A program made the translations under genes and the position numbers. DNA of 64,000 nt, taken from Devosia beringensis. GTDB lineage: Bacteria > Pseudomonadota > Alphaproteobacteria > Rhizobiales > Devosiaceae. The stretch covers positions 2,758,001 to 2,822,000 of the forward strand of contig NZ_CP045422.1 in assembly GCF_014926585.1 (NCBI RefSeq), written 5' to 3'. Under the pieces are notes generated by a model. That model worked only from the letters and a program-made list of their open reading frames with translations. It did no database searches and had not been told where the DNA came from. Shown here piece after piece: positions 29,211-38,872 of the stretch. Every line of letters starts with the position of its first letter. The stretch's first letter is position 1.

Positions 29211-31493
29211 ATGATCAAGACGCCACAAAAAGGCAAGACCATTGCTGTCGAAGCGACCCATCGCCCCATCGCGGCGGGCGCCGGATCGCCGCGGCTGGCG
29301 CGCCGGTGGTGGAACTCGCTGCTGGGCAAGATCACCACAATTCTGCTGGTCGGGGTGTTCTTCGCCTATGGATTGGGCGCGCTGGTGGGTTGGCTCATGT
29401 TCACCAGCGCGGCGCAGGAGAGCTGGCGGGCACAGGCCAGGACCAATACCCAGATCGCCAGCGCCGCGCTGCGCAGCATCTATACCTATATCGCGGTGGA
29501 CTCCGACGCCAATGGGCAGGTCAACCGCATCGTGACGGATCGGCCGGTCGGCGACGATGCATCGGTGCTCTATACCGGATTCAACCCTGGCGACGTGCTG
29601 GCAATGATCGGCGCACAGACCAAGAATGAGGCGTGGATATTTGGTTTCGATCCGGCCAGCGGCACGTTCGACAGTATCGCATCGACGTATCTGGGTGCCG
29701 AGGAACAGCCGGATTTGCTGGCGGACGATGCCCCTCTGTTCAGTATCGAAGGAAAGCAGGGCCAGTTCGCGACCGGGCTGACCTATCTGCAGGGCGAATG
29801 GCATTATGTCGGCCTGCTGCCTATCGTCAGGCCGGACGGGACGGTGCTGGGCGCCGTGGTGACCAGCATTGGTCGCGAGCCCGACCTCATGCGGGCCCAG
29901 GGCGAGCTGGTGCGCAATTCGCTGATCGTGCTGATCCTGGTGCTCGGTCTGACCAGCACCATCGGCGTGCTGGTGGCCCGCCGCCTGTTCATGCCAGTGC
30001 CGGCGCTGATCGGCGCCACGCTGCGCATCGCCGGTGAACAGACCGACATGACGACGCCCTTCCAGCATCGCACTGACGAAATCGGCGAGCTGGCCGTGGC
30101 GATTGAAACGCTGCGCGAAGCCATGGTCGAACGCGGTCACCTGCGTGACATTCGGGACATGGCCGTTGATCTGGCGCATATGGCGCATCACGATCCGTTG
30201 ACGGGCCTGCCGAACCGGGTCCTGCTCATGCATACGCTGGAAGAAGCCGTCACCGGCCTGGGCGCGGGCAAGCGGTTCAATGTGCTGATGCTGGATCTCG
30301 ATCGCTTCAAGTCCATCAACGATACGATGGGACATGCGAGCGGCGACAACCTGCTGGTGGCGATAGCTGACCGCCTGGTGGCGGTGCTGGCGACGGGTGA
30401 TCTGGTGGCGCGGCTGGGTGGCGACGAATTTGCCATTATCCAGCAGGTTGAACGCAACCCCGCGCTGGAGGCCCGCCGGCTCGCCACGCGGCTGCTGGAC
30501 GCGGTGTCGTCAGGCATTGCCCTTGATGGCCAGGAACTCGTGGTGGGCACCAGTATCGGCATTGCCTGTGCGCCGCTGCATGGCGACGCGGCCACCGAAC
30601 TGCTGAAAAAGGCGGATCTGGCGCTCTATCGCTCCAAGGCCTCCGGTCGGGGACTGTTCAGCTTCTTCCAGAATGGCATGGACATGGCGGTGCAGGATCA
30701 GCACGCGCTTGAGCTCGACCTGCGGCTGGCGCTGCAGCGGGACGAGTTCGAAGTGCACTATCAGCCCATTGTCAGCCTGAAGACGATGACCACCTGCGGT
30801 TTTGAAGCGCTCGTGCGCTGGCGCCATCCGCAGCGCGGCATGGTGCCGCCCGACCAGTTCATTCCGCTGGCCGAAGAAACCGGCATGATCGTGCCGCTTG
30901 GCCAGTGGATCCTGGACCGGGCCTGCCGCGACGCTGCCACCTGGCCCGACCACTATCGGCTGGCGGTCAACCTGTCGCCGGTGCAGATCCAGAAAGCGGG
31001 GCTGGCCGAGGCCATCGCGCGGACCCTGCAGCGGTCCGGCCTACCGCCCGGGCGGCTTGAACTGGAAGTGACGGAAACCGTGGTGCTGGCGGGCGCTGAG
31101 AGTATCGACATGCTGTGCTCACTGCAGGCCACGGGGATCGGCATCGTGCTCGACGATTTGGGCACCGGGTATGCGTCGCTGAGCAATCTGGTCAGCCTGC
31201 CATTCAGCAAGATCAAGATCGACCGCAGCTTCGTGGCCAATCTGGCCGGCCTGCAGAATTGCCGCGCCATTGTCGCCGCCATTACCGGGCTGGCGCACGG
31301 ACTGCACATGGATGTCACGGCAGAGGGCGTGGAGACCCAGGAGCAGCTGGCGATCCTGCAGGCGGCCGGCTGCACCAATGTGCAGGGTTTCTATTTCTCG
31401 CGACCATTGCCTGCGGCAGAGCTGGCGCTGGATGACGTTTCCACGATGCCGGTGCGCGGGTTGAAGGCAAGACGAACCCGGGGCGCGGTATGA
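29211..31493 (+). CDS. Membrane-bound GGDEF-EAL protein with periplasmic sensor domain (c-di-GMP turnover)
   Basis: A 760-residue protein. Res. 1-36 cytoplasmic; TM1 about 40-64; a periplasmic, Cache-like sensor about 65-235; TM2 about 236-256; HAMP-like linker about 257-320; GGDEF domain about 325-490; EAL domain about 500-745. The GGDEF motif (403-407) is intact, and so are EAL (532-534), the D-D-L-G-T-G loop and the T-A-E-G-V-E-T catalytic motif. Both synthesis and breakdown of c-di-GMP are therefore possible. The inhibitory I-site is degenerate: A394-T-G-D397 replaces R-x-x-D. It sits upstream of two binding proteins and motAB. Confidence 0.93.
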   Translation: MIKTPQKGKTIAVEATHRPIAAGAGSPRLARRWWNSLLGKITTILLVGVFFAYGLGALVGWLMFTSAAQESWRAQARTNTQIASAALRSIYTYIAVDSDANGQVNRIVTDRPVGDDASVLYTGFNPGDVLAMIGAQTKNEAWIFGFDPASGTFDSIASTYLGAEEQPDLLADDAPLFSIEGKQGQFATGLTYLQGEWHYVGLLPIVRPDGTVLGAVVTSIGREPDLMRAQGELVRNSLIVLILVLGLTSTIGVLVARRLFMPVPALIGATLRIAGEQTDMTTPFQHRTDEIGELAVAIETLREAMVERGHLRDIRDMAVDLAHMAHHDPLTGLPNRVLLMHTLEEAVTGLGAGKRFNVLMLDLDRFKSINDTMGHASGDNLLVAIADRLVAVLATGDLVARLGGDEFAIIQQVERNPALEARRLATRLLDAVSSGIALDGQELVVGTSIGIACAPLHGDAATELLKKADLALYRSKASGRGLFSFFQNGMDMAVQDQHALELDLRLALQRDEFEVHYQPIVSLKTMTTCGFEALVRWRHPQRGMVPPDQFIPLAEETGMIVPLGQWILDRACRDAATWPDHYRLAVNLSPVQIQKAGLAEAIARTLQRSGLPPGRLELEVTETVVLAGAESIDMLCSLQATGIGIVLDDLGTGYASLSNLVSLPFSKIKIDRSFVANLAGLQNCRAIVAAITGLAHGLHMDVTAEGVETQEQLAILQAAGCTNVQGFYFSRPLPAAELALDDVSTMPVRGLKARRTRGAV

Positions 31494-31554
31494 GTCTTGA
31501 TCCGGTGCGACGGGGGCAGGTTGGCGATGTCGACGATAGTGTTGGAGGTATAGG

Positions 31555-32457
31555 ATGAGACAGCTAGCCCAGGCCCTGCTGCTGGCTATGGCCATGGCCA
31601 TGACCTTGCCGGTTGCGGCACAGCCAACCGTCTTGAGCGGCACCTTGGCCAAGATTGCCGACACGGGCGTCATCGCCATTGGCTATCGCCAGGGTGAACC
31701 GCCATTCTCCTTCGAGGATGCCGATGGCAGCGTCATCGGCTTTTCGATCGATCTGTGCCGGCGCATCGTCGACCGCATCCGCACCGAGCTTGATCGCGAG
31801 GACATCATTGTCACCTATGTCGTGGCGACGCCGGCGACCCGGTTCATCCTGGTCAAGACGGGTGCGATTGATCTGGAATGCGCGGCGACCACCAATAATG
31901 CCGAGCGCCGGGAGATGGTCGAATTCTCCTTTCCGCATTTTCTGACGGCGACGCATGTGATGACGCGTCGGGCAGACAATATCGAGAGCCTGCAGGACCT
32001 AGCTGGCCATACCGTCGCGGCTGCGTCGGGCACGGTCAATATCGAACAGCTCAATGCACTGAACCGGGAGCAGAACCTCAATATCGCAGTACTGCCGACC
32101 AAGAGCACCGCCGAAGCTTTCGATATGGTGGTCGCCGGCCGGGTATCGGCCTTCGTGACCGATGGTATTCTGCTGGCGGCCAAGATCGCAGAAATGCCCG
32201 ATCCAACGCTGTATGCACTGTCCACCTACACACTCAGTCGCCCCGAGCCTTATGGGCTGCTGCTGCGGCGGGACGATGCGGCATTCAAGAGCCTGGTCAA
32301 TGACTCCCTGCGCGCCTTCTATGGCAGCGGCGACATCAACGCGCTCTATGCCAAGTGGTTTACCGCACCGATCCCGCCCAGTGGCATCAATCTCAACCTG
32401 CCCATGTCGGACGACATGGCCGAGGCCTTCCGTGAGCCTGTGGAGTATTTGCAGTAA
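31555..32457 (+). CDS. GltI-like amino acid substrate-binding protein (family 3), first copy
   Basis: A 300-residue periplasmic protein with a Sec signal peptide (about res. 1-22, ending A-A-Q). The SBP family 3 fold resembles the glutamate/aspartate protein GltI: E-C-A-A-T-T-N-N-A-E-R-R near residue 105 and the C-terminal I-P-P-S-G-I-N-L-N-L-P-M-S-D-D-M match that subgroup. GGAGG precedes the ATG. No permease or ATPase gene is near, so uptake is not obvious; a sensory role with the upstream GGDEF-EAL protein is possible. Its stop overlaps the next gene's start (TAATG). Confidence 0.9.
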   Translation: MRQLAQALLLAMAMAMTLPVAAQPTVLSGTLAKIADTGVIAIGYRQGEPPFSFEDADGSVIGFSIDLCRRIVDRIRTELDREDIIVTYVVATPATRFILVKTGAIDLECAATTNNAERREMVEFSFPHFLTATHVMTRRADNIESLQDLAGHTVAAASGTVNIEQLNALNREQNLNIAVLPTKSTAEAFDMVVAGRVSAFVTDGILLAAKIAEMPDPTLYALSTYTLSRPEPYGLLLRRDDAAFKSLVNDSLRAFYGSGDINALYAKWFTAPIPPSGINLNLPMSDDMAEAFREPVEYLQ

Positions 32458-33359
32458 TGACCCTGTCCTGGATCAAAACTGTCCTGGTAGCTGGCCTGCT
32501 CCTGACGTCCGCAGTGTCGGCTCGTGCCCAGGCGCCGGAATCGACTTTGGCCCGCATCGCTGAAACCGGTACGCTACGGATCGGCTACAGTCCTGATGCC
32601 GCACCGTTCTCCTATTTGTGGGCCGACGGCAAGCCGATCGGCTACTCCATAGATCTGTGCGAACGCATTACCCAGTTGCTGCAGAAGCAGTTGGGTCTGG
32701 ACAAGCTCGAGATCGCCTATGTGCGCCGCACACCCAGCGACCGGGTAGCGCTGCTGCAGGATGGCCAGATCGATATCGAGTGCGTTGCCAGCACCAATAA
32801 TGCAGAGCGGCGCAAAAGCGTGGCGTTCAGCTATCCACATTTCGTCACGGCAGTCCGTTTCGTTGCGCTCAGGGAGGGAGGGCCGAGGGTGGTGGCCGAT
32901 CTCAAGGGGCGTACCGTGGCGTCAACCTCGGGGACGACCGTGATTGGTGAGCTCAATGCCACCAGCCGGGAGCAGGGTCTCAACATTGCGGTCATGCCGA
33001 CGCCGGATCACGAGGCCGGATTTGCCCTGATGGCGACCGGTCGGGTCTCGGCCTTTGTCATGGATGGCATCCTGCTGTCCAACCTGGTGGCGAATGCAGA
33101 AAAGCCGGAGCTCTATCAATTGTCGCTGGACACGGTGGGCGCTGCAGAGCCCTACGGGCTGATGATGCGACGCGACGACCCCGACTTCGAGGATGCGGTC
33201 AACGCGGCCCTGGTGGAGATATTCACCACAGGGGAAATCGGGCCCCTTTACGACAAGTGGTTCACCATGCCGATAGAGCCGCATGGGATCAATCTGCAAT
33301 TGCCGATGTCGGAAGAACTGGCTGCCGCCTTTGAAAATCCGGCCAAGGCAATTGATTAG
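32457..33359 (+). CDS. GltI-like amino acid substrate-binding protein (family 3), second copy
   Basis: A 300-residue paralogue of the gene before it, translated by termination-reinitiation at TAATG. It has a signal peptide (about 1-24, S-A-R-A-Q-A), E-C-V-A-S-T-N-N-A-E-R-R and the same C-terminal G-I-N-L-Q-L-P-M-S-E-E-L. The copies are equal in length but differ at many sites, including the ligand-binding region, so they may bind different ligands or form a heterodimer. No transporter subunits accompany them. Confidence 0.9.
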   Translation: MTLSWIKTVLVAGLLLTSAVSARAQAPESTLARIAETGTLRIGYSPDAAPFSYLWADGKPIGYSIDLCERITQLLQKQLGLDKLEIAYVRRTPSDRVALLQDGQIDIECVASTNNAERRKSVAFSYPHFVTAVRFVALREGGPRVVADLKGRTVASTSGTTVIGELNATSREQGLNIAVMPTPDHEAGFALMATGRVSAFVMDGILLSNLVANAEKPELYQLSLDTVGAAEPYGLMMRRDDPDFEDAVNAALVEIFTTGEIGPLYDKWFTMPIEPHGINLQLPMSEELAAAFENPAKAID

Positions 33360-33618
33360 CCGCGCATGAAGACGCCGGCCTGACGGTGCATCACCCAGGG
33401 TGGGGCAGTTACTTGCCGCCCGTTGCTTTGCATTTGCGGCTAATTGCCCGAGCCCTGCGGCGGTCGATCTCGGTCCAGAGTTACCCGCTGTTAAGGCAAA
33501 GCCCTGATAGTGATGTCAACGGGGTGCCAGGATGCGTCAAGAATCTGGTCCGGCACTCCCTCGGTTTGACGCCCAATCTATGCGGCTGTCGACGAGTCAA
33601 AGGTGAGAGTTTAGTGAC

Positions 33619-34482
33619 ATGCGGCTGATTGTCGGCATTCTGATCGTTTTTGCCTGTGTCTTTGGCGGCTATGCGGCCATGGGCGGGCACTTGGAAGTGC
33701 TCTGGCAGCCGTGGGAATACGTGATCATTCTCGGCGCCGCCATCGGGGCATTCGTGATCGGCAATACCGGACCCATCATCAAGGGCACAATGGGTGCCAT
33801 GGGAACGCTGGTGAAAGGGCCCAAATACAACAAGGCCGCCTATGTCGAACTGCTGGCGATGCAGTTCAGTCTCTACAAGTTGGTACAGTCAAAGGGCATC
33901 CTAGCCCTTGAGCCGCATATTGAAAATCCTCATGAATCGACGCTGTTTGCGCGGTTTCCAACTTTCGCCAAAAATCACCACGCCGTGGAGTTCGTCTGTG
34001 ATTACTTGCGCATGGTCACCTTGGGTTCCAACAATGTCCATGAGATGGAAGCCTTGATGGACGAGGAACTGGAGACCCACCATCAGGAACAGCATCGACT
34101 GGTCAGTGCGGTGCAGTCGCTCGCTGACGGTACGCCAGCTCTGGGTATCGTGGCCGCCGTGCTCGGCGTGATCAAGACGATGGGCGCGATTGCCGAGCCA
34201 CCTGAAGTGCTCGGCCACATGATCGGCGGCGCGCTGGTGGGGACGTTCTTCGGCGTTTTCGTGGCCTATGGCTTTTTCGGACCCATGGCGCAGTCGCTGG
34301 GCAATATGTACCAGGCCGAGTCCAAGTACTTCATGTCGTTGAAGGCAGGTCTGCTGGCCCATATTTCGGGTCAGGTTCCCGTCATGGCTGTTGAGTTTGC
34401 CCGCAAAGCGCTGCTGTCGGAAGACCGCCCATCGTTCAACGAGATCGACGAAATTATTTCCAACATGCCTGCGACCACCTGA
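33619..34482 (+). CDS. motA: Flagellar motor stator protein MotA
   Basis: A 287-residue stator subunit with four membrane segments (about 4-22, 33-52, 170-192, 200-225), a large cytoplasmic loop and the proton-channel region F-V-A-Y-G-F-F-G-P. The family motif G-T-P-A-L-G-I-V-A-A-V-L-G-V-I-K-T-M is clear. It starts 260 bases after the second binding protein, so it probably has its own promoter. It acts with MotB, encoded next. Confidence 0.97.
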   Translation: MRLIVGILIVFACVFGGYAAMGGHLEVLWQPWEYVIILGAAIGAFVIGNTGPIIKGTMGAMGTLVKGPKYNKAAYVELLAMQFSLYKLVQSKGILALEPHIENPHESTLFARFPTFAKNHHAVEFVCDYLRMVTLGSNNVHEMEALMDEELETHHQEQHRLVSAVQSLADGTPALGIVAAVLGVIKTMGAIAEPPEVLGHMIGGALVGTFFGVFVAYGFFGPMAQSLGNMYQAESKYFMSLKAGLLAHISGQVPVMAVEFARKALLSEDRPSFNEIDEIISNMPATT

Positions 34483-34502
34483 GCCTGAAAGAGTACTGAA
34501 GC

Positions 34503-35423
34503 ATGGCCGGGTACGATCAGCCGATTATCATCAAGAAGGTCAAAAAGGCTGCCCATGGACATCATGGCGGCGCCTGGAAAATTGCCTATGCCGACTTCGT
34601 GACGGCTATGATGGCATTCTTCCTGCTGATGTGGCTGATCAGCATGACCACGCCCGAGCAGAAAGAGGGCCTAGCCGACTATTTTGCGCCCTCCAATGTC
34701 TCGCTGTCGACCAGTGGATCGGGCGGCATGATGGGCGGGCAAGCGCTCGATGTCACTGGCGCCAAGATGGCGGGCTCTGCCGTCGAGGGCAAGCGCGACA
34801 TCACCATGACGCCGGAAAGCCAGAGCCACGGCGCGCCCAATTCCGAGGCCGGTGGACGTGACGGGGTCAAGGGCGAAGAGGCGGCCCAAGACGGTACAGC
34901 CAACGCCGAGTTGAAGGCCGCCAAGGATCGCGAATTCCACAGTGCGGCCGCCAGTATTCGGCAGGCGTGGCAGGAACTCCCCGACATTACCAGCATACAG
35001 GACAACCTGTTGCTCGAGGTCACCGAAGAGGGGCTCGACATCCAGATCGTCGACCAGACAGGGCGTGCCATGTTCCCTGAGGGATCTAAGTATCCGACCG
35101 AGGATGCCCGGCAGGCCATCGCCGCACTGGGCCCGATCCTGCAGAAGCTGTCCAACCAGATCACCATATCGGGTCACACGGCGGCTGGCGGCGCCTATAG
35201 CAATCCGCGCTACGGTTCGTGGGAGCTGTCAAGCGACCGGGCCAATGTGGTGCGTGCGCTGCTGGGCGAGTTCGGGCTGTCGGATGACCGGATCAGTTCG
35301 GTGATCGGCCGGTCGACTGCCGATCCGTTCTTCCCCAACGACCCCTACCAGGCCGCCAATGAGCGCATCAAGATCACCGTGCTCAATGAAGCACCGCCGG
35401 TGCCGGCGGATCTGGGGCTCTAG
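34503..35423 (+). CDS. motB: Flagellar motor stator protein MotB
   Basis: A 306-residue protein with a short cytoplasmic N-terminus and a single membrane helix carrying the proton-binding Asp31 (W-K-I-A-Y-A-D-F-V-T-A-M-M-A-F-F). A long periplasmic linker (about 55-150) and a C-terminal OmpA-like peptidoglycan-binding domain (I-S-G-H-T-A-A-G-G, then S-S-D-R-A-N-V-V) follow. It sits 20 bases downstream of motA. Flagellar structural genes are not in the window. Confidence 0.97.
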   Translation: MAGYDQPIIIKKVKKAAHGHHGGAWKIAYADFVTAMMAFFLLMWLISMTTPEQKEGLADYFAPSNVSLSTSGSGGMMGGQALDVTGAKMAGSAVEGKRDITMTPESQSHGAPNSEAGGRDGVKGEEAAQDGTANAELKAAKDREFHSAAASIRQAWQELPDITSIQDNLLLEVTEEGLDIQIVDQTGRAMFPEGSKYPTEDARQAIAALGPILQKLSNQITISGHTAAGGAYSNPRYGSWELSSDRANVVRALLGEFGLSDDRISSVIGRSTADPFFPNDPYQAANERIKITVLNEAPPVPADLGL

Positions 35424-35426
35424 CGC

Positions 35427-35732
35427 CTACTGTTCCGGCTCGGTGGTGAAAAGCAGCGGATAGCCCTCGCTCCGGGCCATTTCGGTGGCGCGGGTGGCTT
35501 TTTCCTCGGCGATTTCCCTGGTGAACACTGCCACGACGCAGGATCCCTTGGTATGGGCGGTCAGCATGATGACGGAGGCCTGGGCTTCGGGCACGCGGAA
35601 CTCGGCCTTGAGCAGGCGCACCACAAAGGCGCGCGGGGTGAAATCATCATTGACCAGGATGACCTTGTGCAGCGGCGGGCGCGCGGTCTTGATGGTTGTC
35701 TGCGGACGGGTCTTGGTGCCAGTGTCGGCCAT
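35427..35732 (-). CDS. clpS: ATP-dependent Clp protease adaptor ClpS
   Basis: A 101-residue N-end-rule adaptor that delivers substrates to ClpA. The core has the binding-pocket strand L-V-N-D-D-F-T-P and the V-V-R-L-L, T-A-H and G-S-C-V-V-A-V-F-T-R-E-I segments. A disordered 20-residue N-terminus precedes the core. It stops three bases after motB, on the opposite strand. ClpA is not next to it here. Confidence 0.96.
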   Translation of the reverse strand: MADTGTKTRPQTTIKTARPPLHKVILVNDDFTPRAFVVRLLKAEFRVPEAQASVIMLTAHTKGSCVVAVFTREIAEEKATRATEMARSEGYPLLFTTEPEQ

Positions 35733-35827
35733 GGGGCGTCTCCTGTGCTGCGCAGTGTTTAGCGGCAGATGTGGAACACCCCGATGATATGGGGCGTTAG
35801 GCCCACAGCGTCAAATGGAGAATCACC

Positions 35828-36001
35828 ATGCTCAAGCTCCTCATCCTGCTGGTCATCATTGCCGTGGTTTCCGGTGCCCTGGGCTTTTCCGGACTGGCCG
35901 CCGGCGCGGCATTCCTGGCCAAGATCGTCTTTGCCATCATGCTGATCGGCATCGCCATCCTGGTGGGCATGGTGCTGCTGGGCATTGCCGCCTTCAGCTG
36001 A
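35828..36001 (+). CDS. Small DUF1328 membrane protein (YtjA-like)
   Basis: A 57-residue hydrophobic protein with two predicted membrane helices. The central motif V-S-G-A-L-G-F-S-G-L-A-A-G-A-A and the closing helix ending in G-I-A-A-F are those of the DUF1328/YtjA family. GGAG lies eight bases before the ATG. Members are common in Proteobacteria and often stress-induced; no molecular function is known. Confidence 0.88.
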   Translation: MLKLLILLVIIAVVSGALGFSGLAAGAAFLAKIVFAIMLIGIAILVGMVLLGIAAFS

Positions 36002-36011
36002 CCCGAGACCG

Positions 36012-36479
36012 CTAGAGGGCCAGCTTGAAGCCTTCGTGGCTATTGCTGAACCCGAGCCGGGCATAGAATCGGTGGGCATCCTTGCGGATCTTGTTGGAGG
36101 TCAGCTGGATATAGGTGCAACCGGCCTCACGACAGCGCTCAATGGCCCATTGCACCATGGCGGCACCATGGCCCGTGCCGCGCTGGTCGCTACGGATGTG
36201 GACATTTTCCAGCATGCCGCGCTTCAGGCCGAAGTTGACCAGGCCCGGGATGAAGCTGATCTGCAGGGTGCCGATGATCTCACCGGCACGTTGGGCCACG
36301 ATCAGGCGCTGGTTGGGATCGGCCACAATCGTGTCAAGCGCGGCCAGGTAGCGGGGATCGTCCAGCGTTTGAGGGTCGAGCGGCGGCGTGTCCGGGCCGC
36401 GCGCGTCGCCGGCGTGGCAGAGACGGAGAATCGTCGCAATATCGTCTGGTCTGGCGTCGCGGAAAGTCAGCTGGGTCAT
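36012..36479 (-). CDS. GNAT-family N-acetyltransferase
   Basis: A 155-residue acetyltransferase with the GNAT pattern. It begins F-R-D-A-R-P-D-D and has V-H-I-R-S-D-Q-R-G-T-G-H-G, the acetyl-CoA pyrophosphate loop, then R-E-A-G-C-T-Y-I-Q-L-T-S-N and F-Y-A-R-L-G-F. The substrate is unknown; similar proteins acetylate small amines or antibiotics. The ATG at 36479 is 20 bases from the stop of the upstream ABC permease on the same strand, so they may be co-transcribed. No good ribosome site is visible. Confidence 0.85.
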   Translation of the reverse strand: MTQLTFRDARPDDIATILRLCHAGDARGPDTPPLDPQTLDDPRYLAALDTIVADPNQRLIVAQRAGEIIGTLQISFIPGLVNFGLKRGMLENVHIRSDQRGTGHGAAMVQWAIERCREAGCTYIQLTSNKIRKDAHRFYARLGFSNSHEGFKLAL

Positions 36480-36499
36480 ATCGGGTCCGATGCGTAGCT

Positions 36500-38032
36500 T
36501 CAGGGCGCCTTGGGGCGGATCAGCAAGGCGAATCCCAGCACCAAAACTGCGATGAAAGCGGGTGCGAGGGCAAGCCAGGAGCCGACGGCCAGCAGGGCGC
36601 CCGTGCCGGCCCACATGATCGAGGAGAAGGCCTCGCTCAAGGTTGCGGCGCGGGAAGCGACCTGACGGCGACGGAACATGGACCGCTTGGCGACGACACG
36701 AAACCAGAGCTGGATGGCTGTCGCCGAACCGGCCGACAGGGCGGCGCAGAAGGCGGTGACCATGGCCATGGAGGGCGAGGCGATGGCCAGAAGCAACAAT
36801 AGCGGCGCCAGCACTACGGCGATAACGGCCAGCACAGCCTCCACCTTGGCGACCAGCACGGTGCGGGCGGTTAATGGCGCGGTGGCGACCAGATCATGGG
36901 CGTCCTCGCCGGATATTGCCAGCCATGCCAGGCCCCCTGCCAGTTGGCCCGACGCCATCACCAGCACCGGCACCACGACGATGTAGGCACCGGCATTATT
37001 GCCGAAGTTCATCCATAGCAGCAGAGCAGGCGGGACCAGGTAAAGCAGCTGCATCAGGGTCTGCGACATGAGCCAGGGATCGCGCTGCAGCAGGCGCCAT
37101 TCCTTGGACCGGAGCACCTGACGTTGCGAGGCGGGCCGGAAACTGCGGGTTGGCGCCCGGCGCTGGCTGCGCACGTGGCTGAGCCCGGATGCGGAAATGG
37201 CATGGTGCCCATAACTGGAGGCGGTGAGCAGGATCATGCCGAGCAAGGCGCCGAAGCCGATCGTCATCAGTAGGGCAAGAGCAGAGGCGTCGCCAAGTAG
37301 CGCCCGGGCCGGCAGCCAGACGGGACTGTCGAGGGAGGGCGCGGCGGCAACGATTTCGGCTGACTGAAACAGGGCGAAGCGGGACATGTTGCCGAAGTGC
37401 AGGATGGCTGCGGCCTGGATGCCGATGACAAAGCCGGCGCCGATAATGGCGGCGACGATCTGGGCAATGAGGCGGGTACGTTTGGGGCCGACGAAATTGA
37501 AGAGGCCAATGGTGAGCGCGAGGGCCAGGGCGGTGGCGAGCGCGCCAAGCGCCAGGACAAGGCCATAGGCGCTGAGCCAGTGGGGTCCGTCGAGCACGGC
37601 CAGGATGTTGATCAACGGACTGACGAGCACGGCGGAGAGAGCGGCGGTGGCCAGGGCGACCGAGGCAGTGCGGATGGCAAAGAGCCGCCGTGACGAGGCC
37701 GGAGACGACAGGATCAGGTCAAGGTCCGAGCGGGCATAGTAGACGCGGGTGATCGATTCCAGGGCCTGGGAGAGCATGACCGTCCAGAACAGCAGGCCGC
37801 TGCCGGTGAGCATGACGAGGGTGGCCTTGTCGGCAAAGACGCCGGCTTTGATCCAGGGGGCGACGAGGCCGAAGGCCAGCAGATGCAGCAGGGCGACGAC
37901 GATGGCGAGAAAGACCGCCAGGCCAATGCCGCGGGACCGACGCCCGCCCGTCAGTATGGCCAGGGTTTCACGCCAGGCCAGGGTCAGCTCGTGGCGGGCA
38001 AACCAGGCCAGCGATGCAGGAGCCGGTGTCAT
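36500..38032 (-). CDS. ABC-2-type exporter permease
   Basis: A 510-residue membrane protein with roughly ten to twelve hydrophobic segments and no ATPase domain. Its start overlaps the stop of the ATPase gene by four bases (ATGA), so the two form one exporter. It resembles the large ABC-2 permeases that lack a recognisable substrate group. Substrate cannot be predicted; the acetyltransferase downstream hints at antibiotic or small-molecule defence but does not prove it. Confidence 0.85.
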   Translation of the reverse strand: MTPAPASLAWFARHELTLAWRETLAILTGGRRSRGIGLAVFLAIVVALLHLLAFGLVAPWIKAGVFADKATLVMLTGSGLLFWTVMLSQALESITRVYYARSDLDLILSSPASSRRLFAIRTASVALATAALSAVLVSPLINILAVLDGPHWLSAYGLVLALGALATALALALTIGLFNFVGPKRTRLIAQIVAAIIGAGFVIGIQAAAILHFGNMSRFALFQSAEIVAAAPSLDSPVWLPARALLGDASALALLMTIGFGALLGMILLTASSYGHHAISASGLSHVRSQRRAPTRSFRPASQRQVLRSKEWRLLQRDPWLMSQTLMQLLYLVPPALLLWMNFGNNAGAYIVVVPVLVMASGQLAGGLAWLAISGEDAHDLVATAPLTARTVLVAKVEAVLAVIAVVLAPLLLLLAIASPSMAMVTAFCAALSAGSATAIQLWFRVVAKRSMFRRRQVASRAATLSEAFSSIMWAGTGALLAVGSWLALAPAFIAVLVLGFALLIRPKAP

Positions 38033-38787
38033 GCTGCGGTGACGCCTTCTGTCGTCGCGCCCTGGGCAACGATATCGAGGAAGATATCTTCCAGACTGGA
38101 TTGCCGGCCCATGCGCTCGCGCAGCTCGGCCAGGGTGCCCTCGGCAACCAGACGCCCATCGGCAATGACGCCGATGCGTTCGGCCATGCGTTCGGCGACC
38201 TCGAGGATATGGGTCGTCATGATCACCGTGACGCCGGACCGGACCTTGTCGAGCAGGACATCCTTGACCTGCCGGGCCGAACCGGCGTCGAGCCCGGTAA
38301 GCGGTTCGTCCAGGATGATCAGCTTGGGGTCGTGCACCAGAGCACCGGCCAGGGCGACCTTTTGCAGCATGCCCTTGGAGAAGGCGCCGCAGAGTTCGTT
38401 GGCATGGGGGCGCAGGCCCAGCCAGTCGATCAGCGTGTCGGCCTTTGCCTGGGCGGTGGCGGCGTCGATCTGCCAGAGACCGGCGACGAATTGCAGATAT
38501 TCCAGCGGCGTCAGCCGGTTATAGACCATGGGCTCGTCGGAGACCCAGGCGGTAATGGCCTTGGCGGCGACGGGGTTGCGGCGGGCGTCGATGCCAAAGA
38601 TTGAGATGTCGCCCGCATCAGGCTGCAGGAGGCCGGCGACCATGCGCAGGATGGTAGTCTTGCCGGCGCCATTGGGACCGAGCAGGGCGTAGAATTCGCC
38701 GGCGCGGACGGTGAGGTCCAGAGCGTTGACCACCGGGCGGTCGAAGCGCTTGCTCAGGCCGGTGATCGAGAGGGCTGGATGGCTCAT
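38029..38787 (-). CDS. ABC transporter ATP-binding protein (exporter type)
   Basis: A 252-residue ATPase of the CcmA/drug-exporter class. It has Walker A G-P-N-G-A-G-K-T-T near residue 39, the A-F-S-K-G-M-L-Q-K signature (a variant of LSGGQ), Walker B L-I-I-L-D-E-P, the switch His in T-T-H and the D-loop G-L-D. It is the first gene of the exporter operon with the permease and perhaps the acetyltransferase. Confidence 0.93.
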   Translation of the reverse strand: MSHPALSITGLSKRFDRPVVNALDLTVRAGEFYALLGPNGAGKTTILRMVAGLLQPDAGDISIFGIDARRNPVAAKAITAWVSDEPMVYNRLTPLEYLQFVAGLWQIDAATAQAKADTLIDWLGLRPHANELCGAFSKGMLQKVALAGALVHDPKLIILDEPLTGLDAGSARQVKDVLLDKVRSGVTVIMTTHILEVAERMAERIGVIADGRLVAEGTLAELRERMGRQSSLEDIFLDIVAQGATTEGVTAA

Positions 38788-38872
38788 GAAGACGCTCCGG
38801 CGTAAAGGCCAGCGGAGTCTATCTGGCGGCCCTTTCCCGCCGATGAATCGGCAGCGTTAAGATTTGCCGCTT

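Noticed and set aside
31555..33359. The two binding proteins as part of a complete amino acid ABC importer
   Set aside because: No permease or ATPase of the polar amino acid class lies within several kilobases, so an importer role is not supported by the context.
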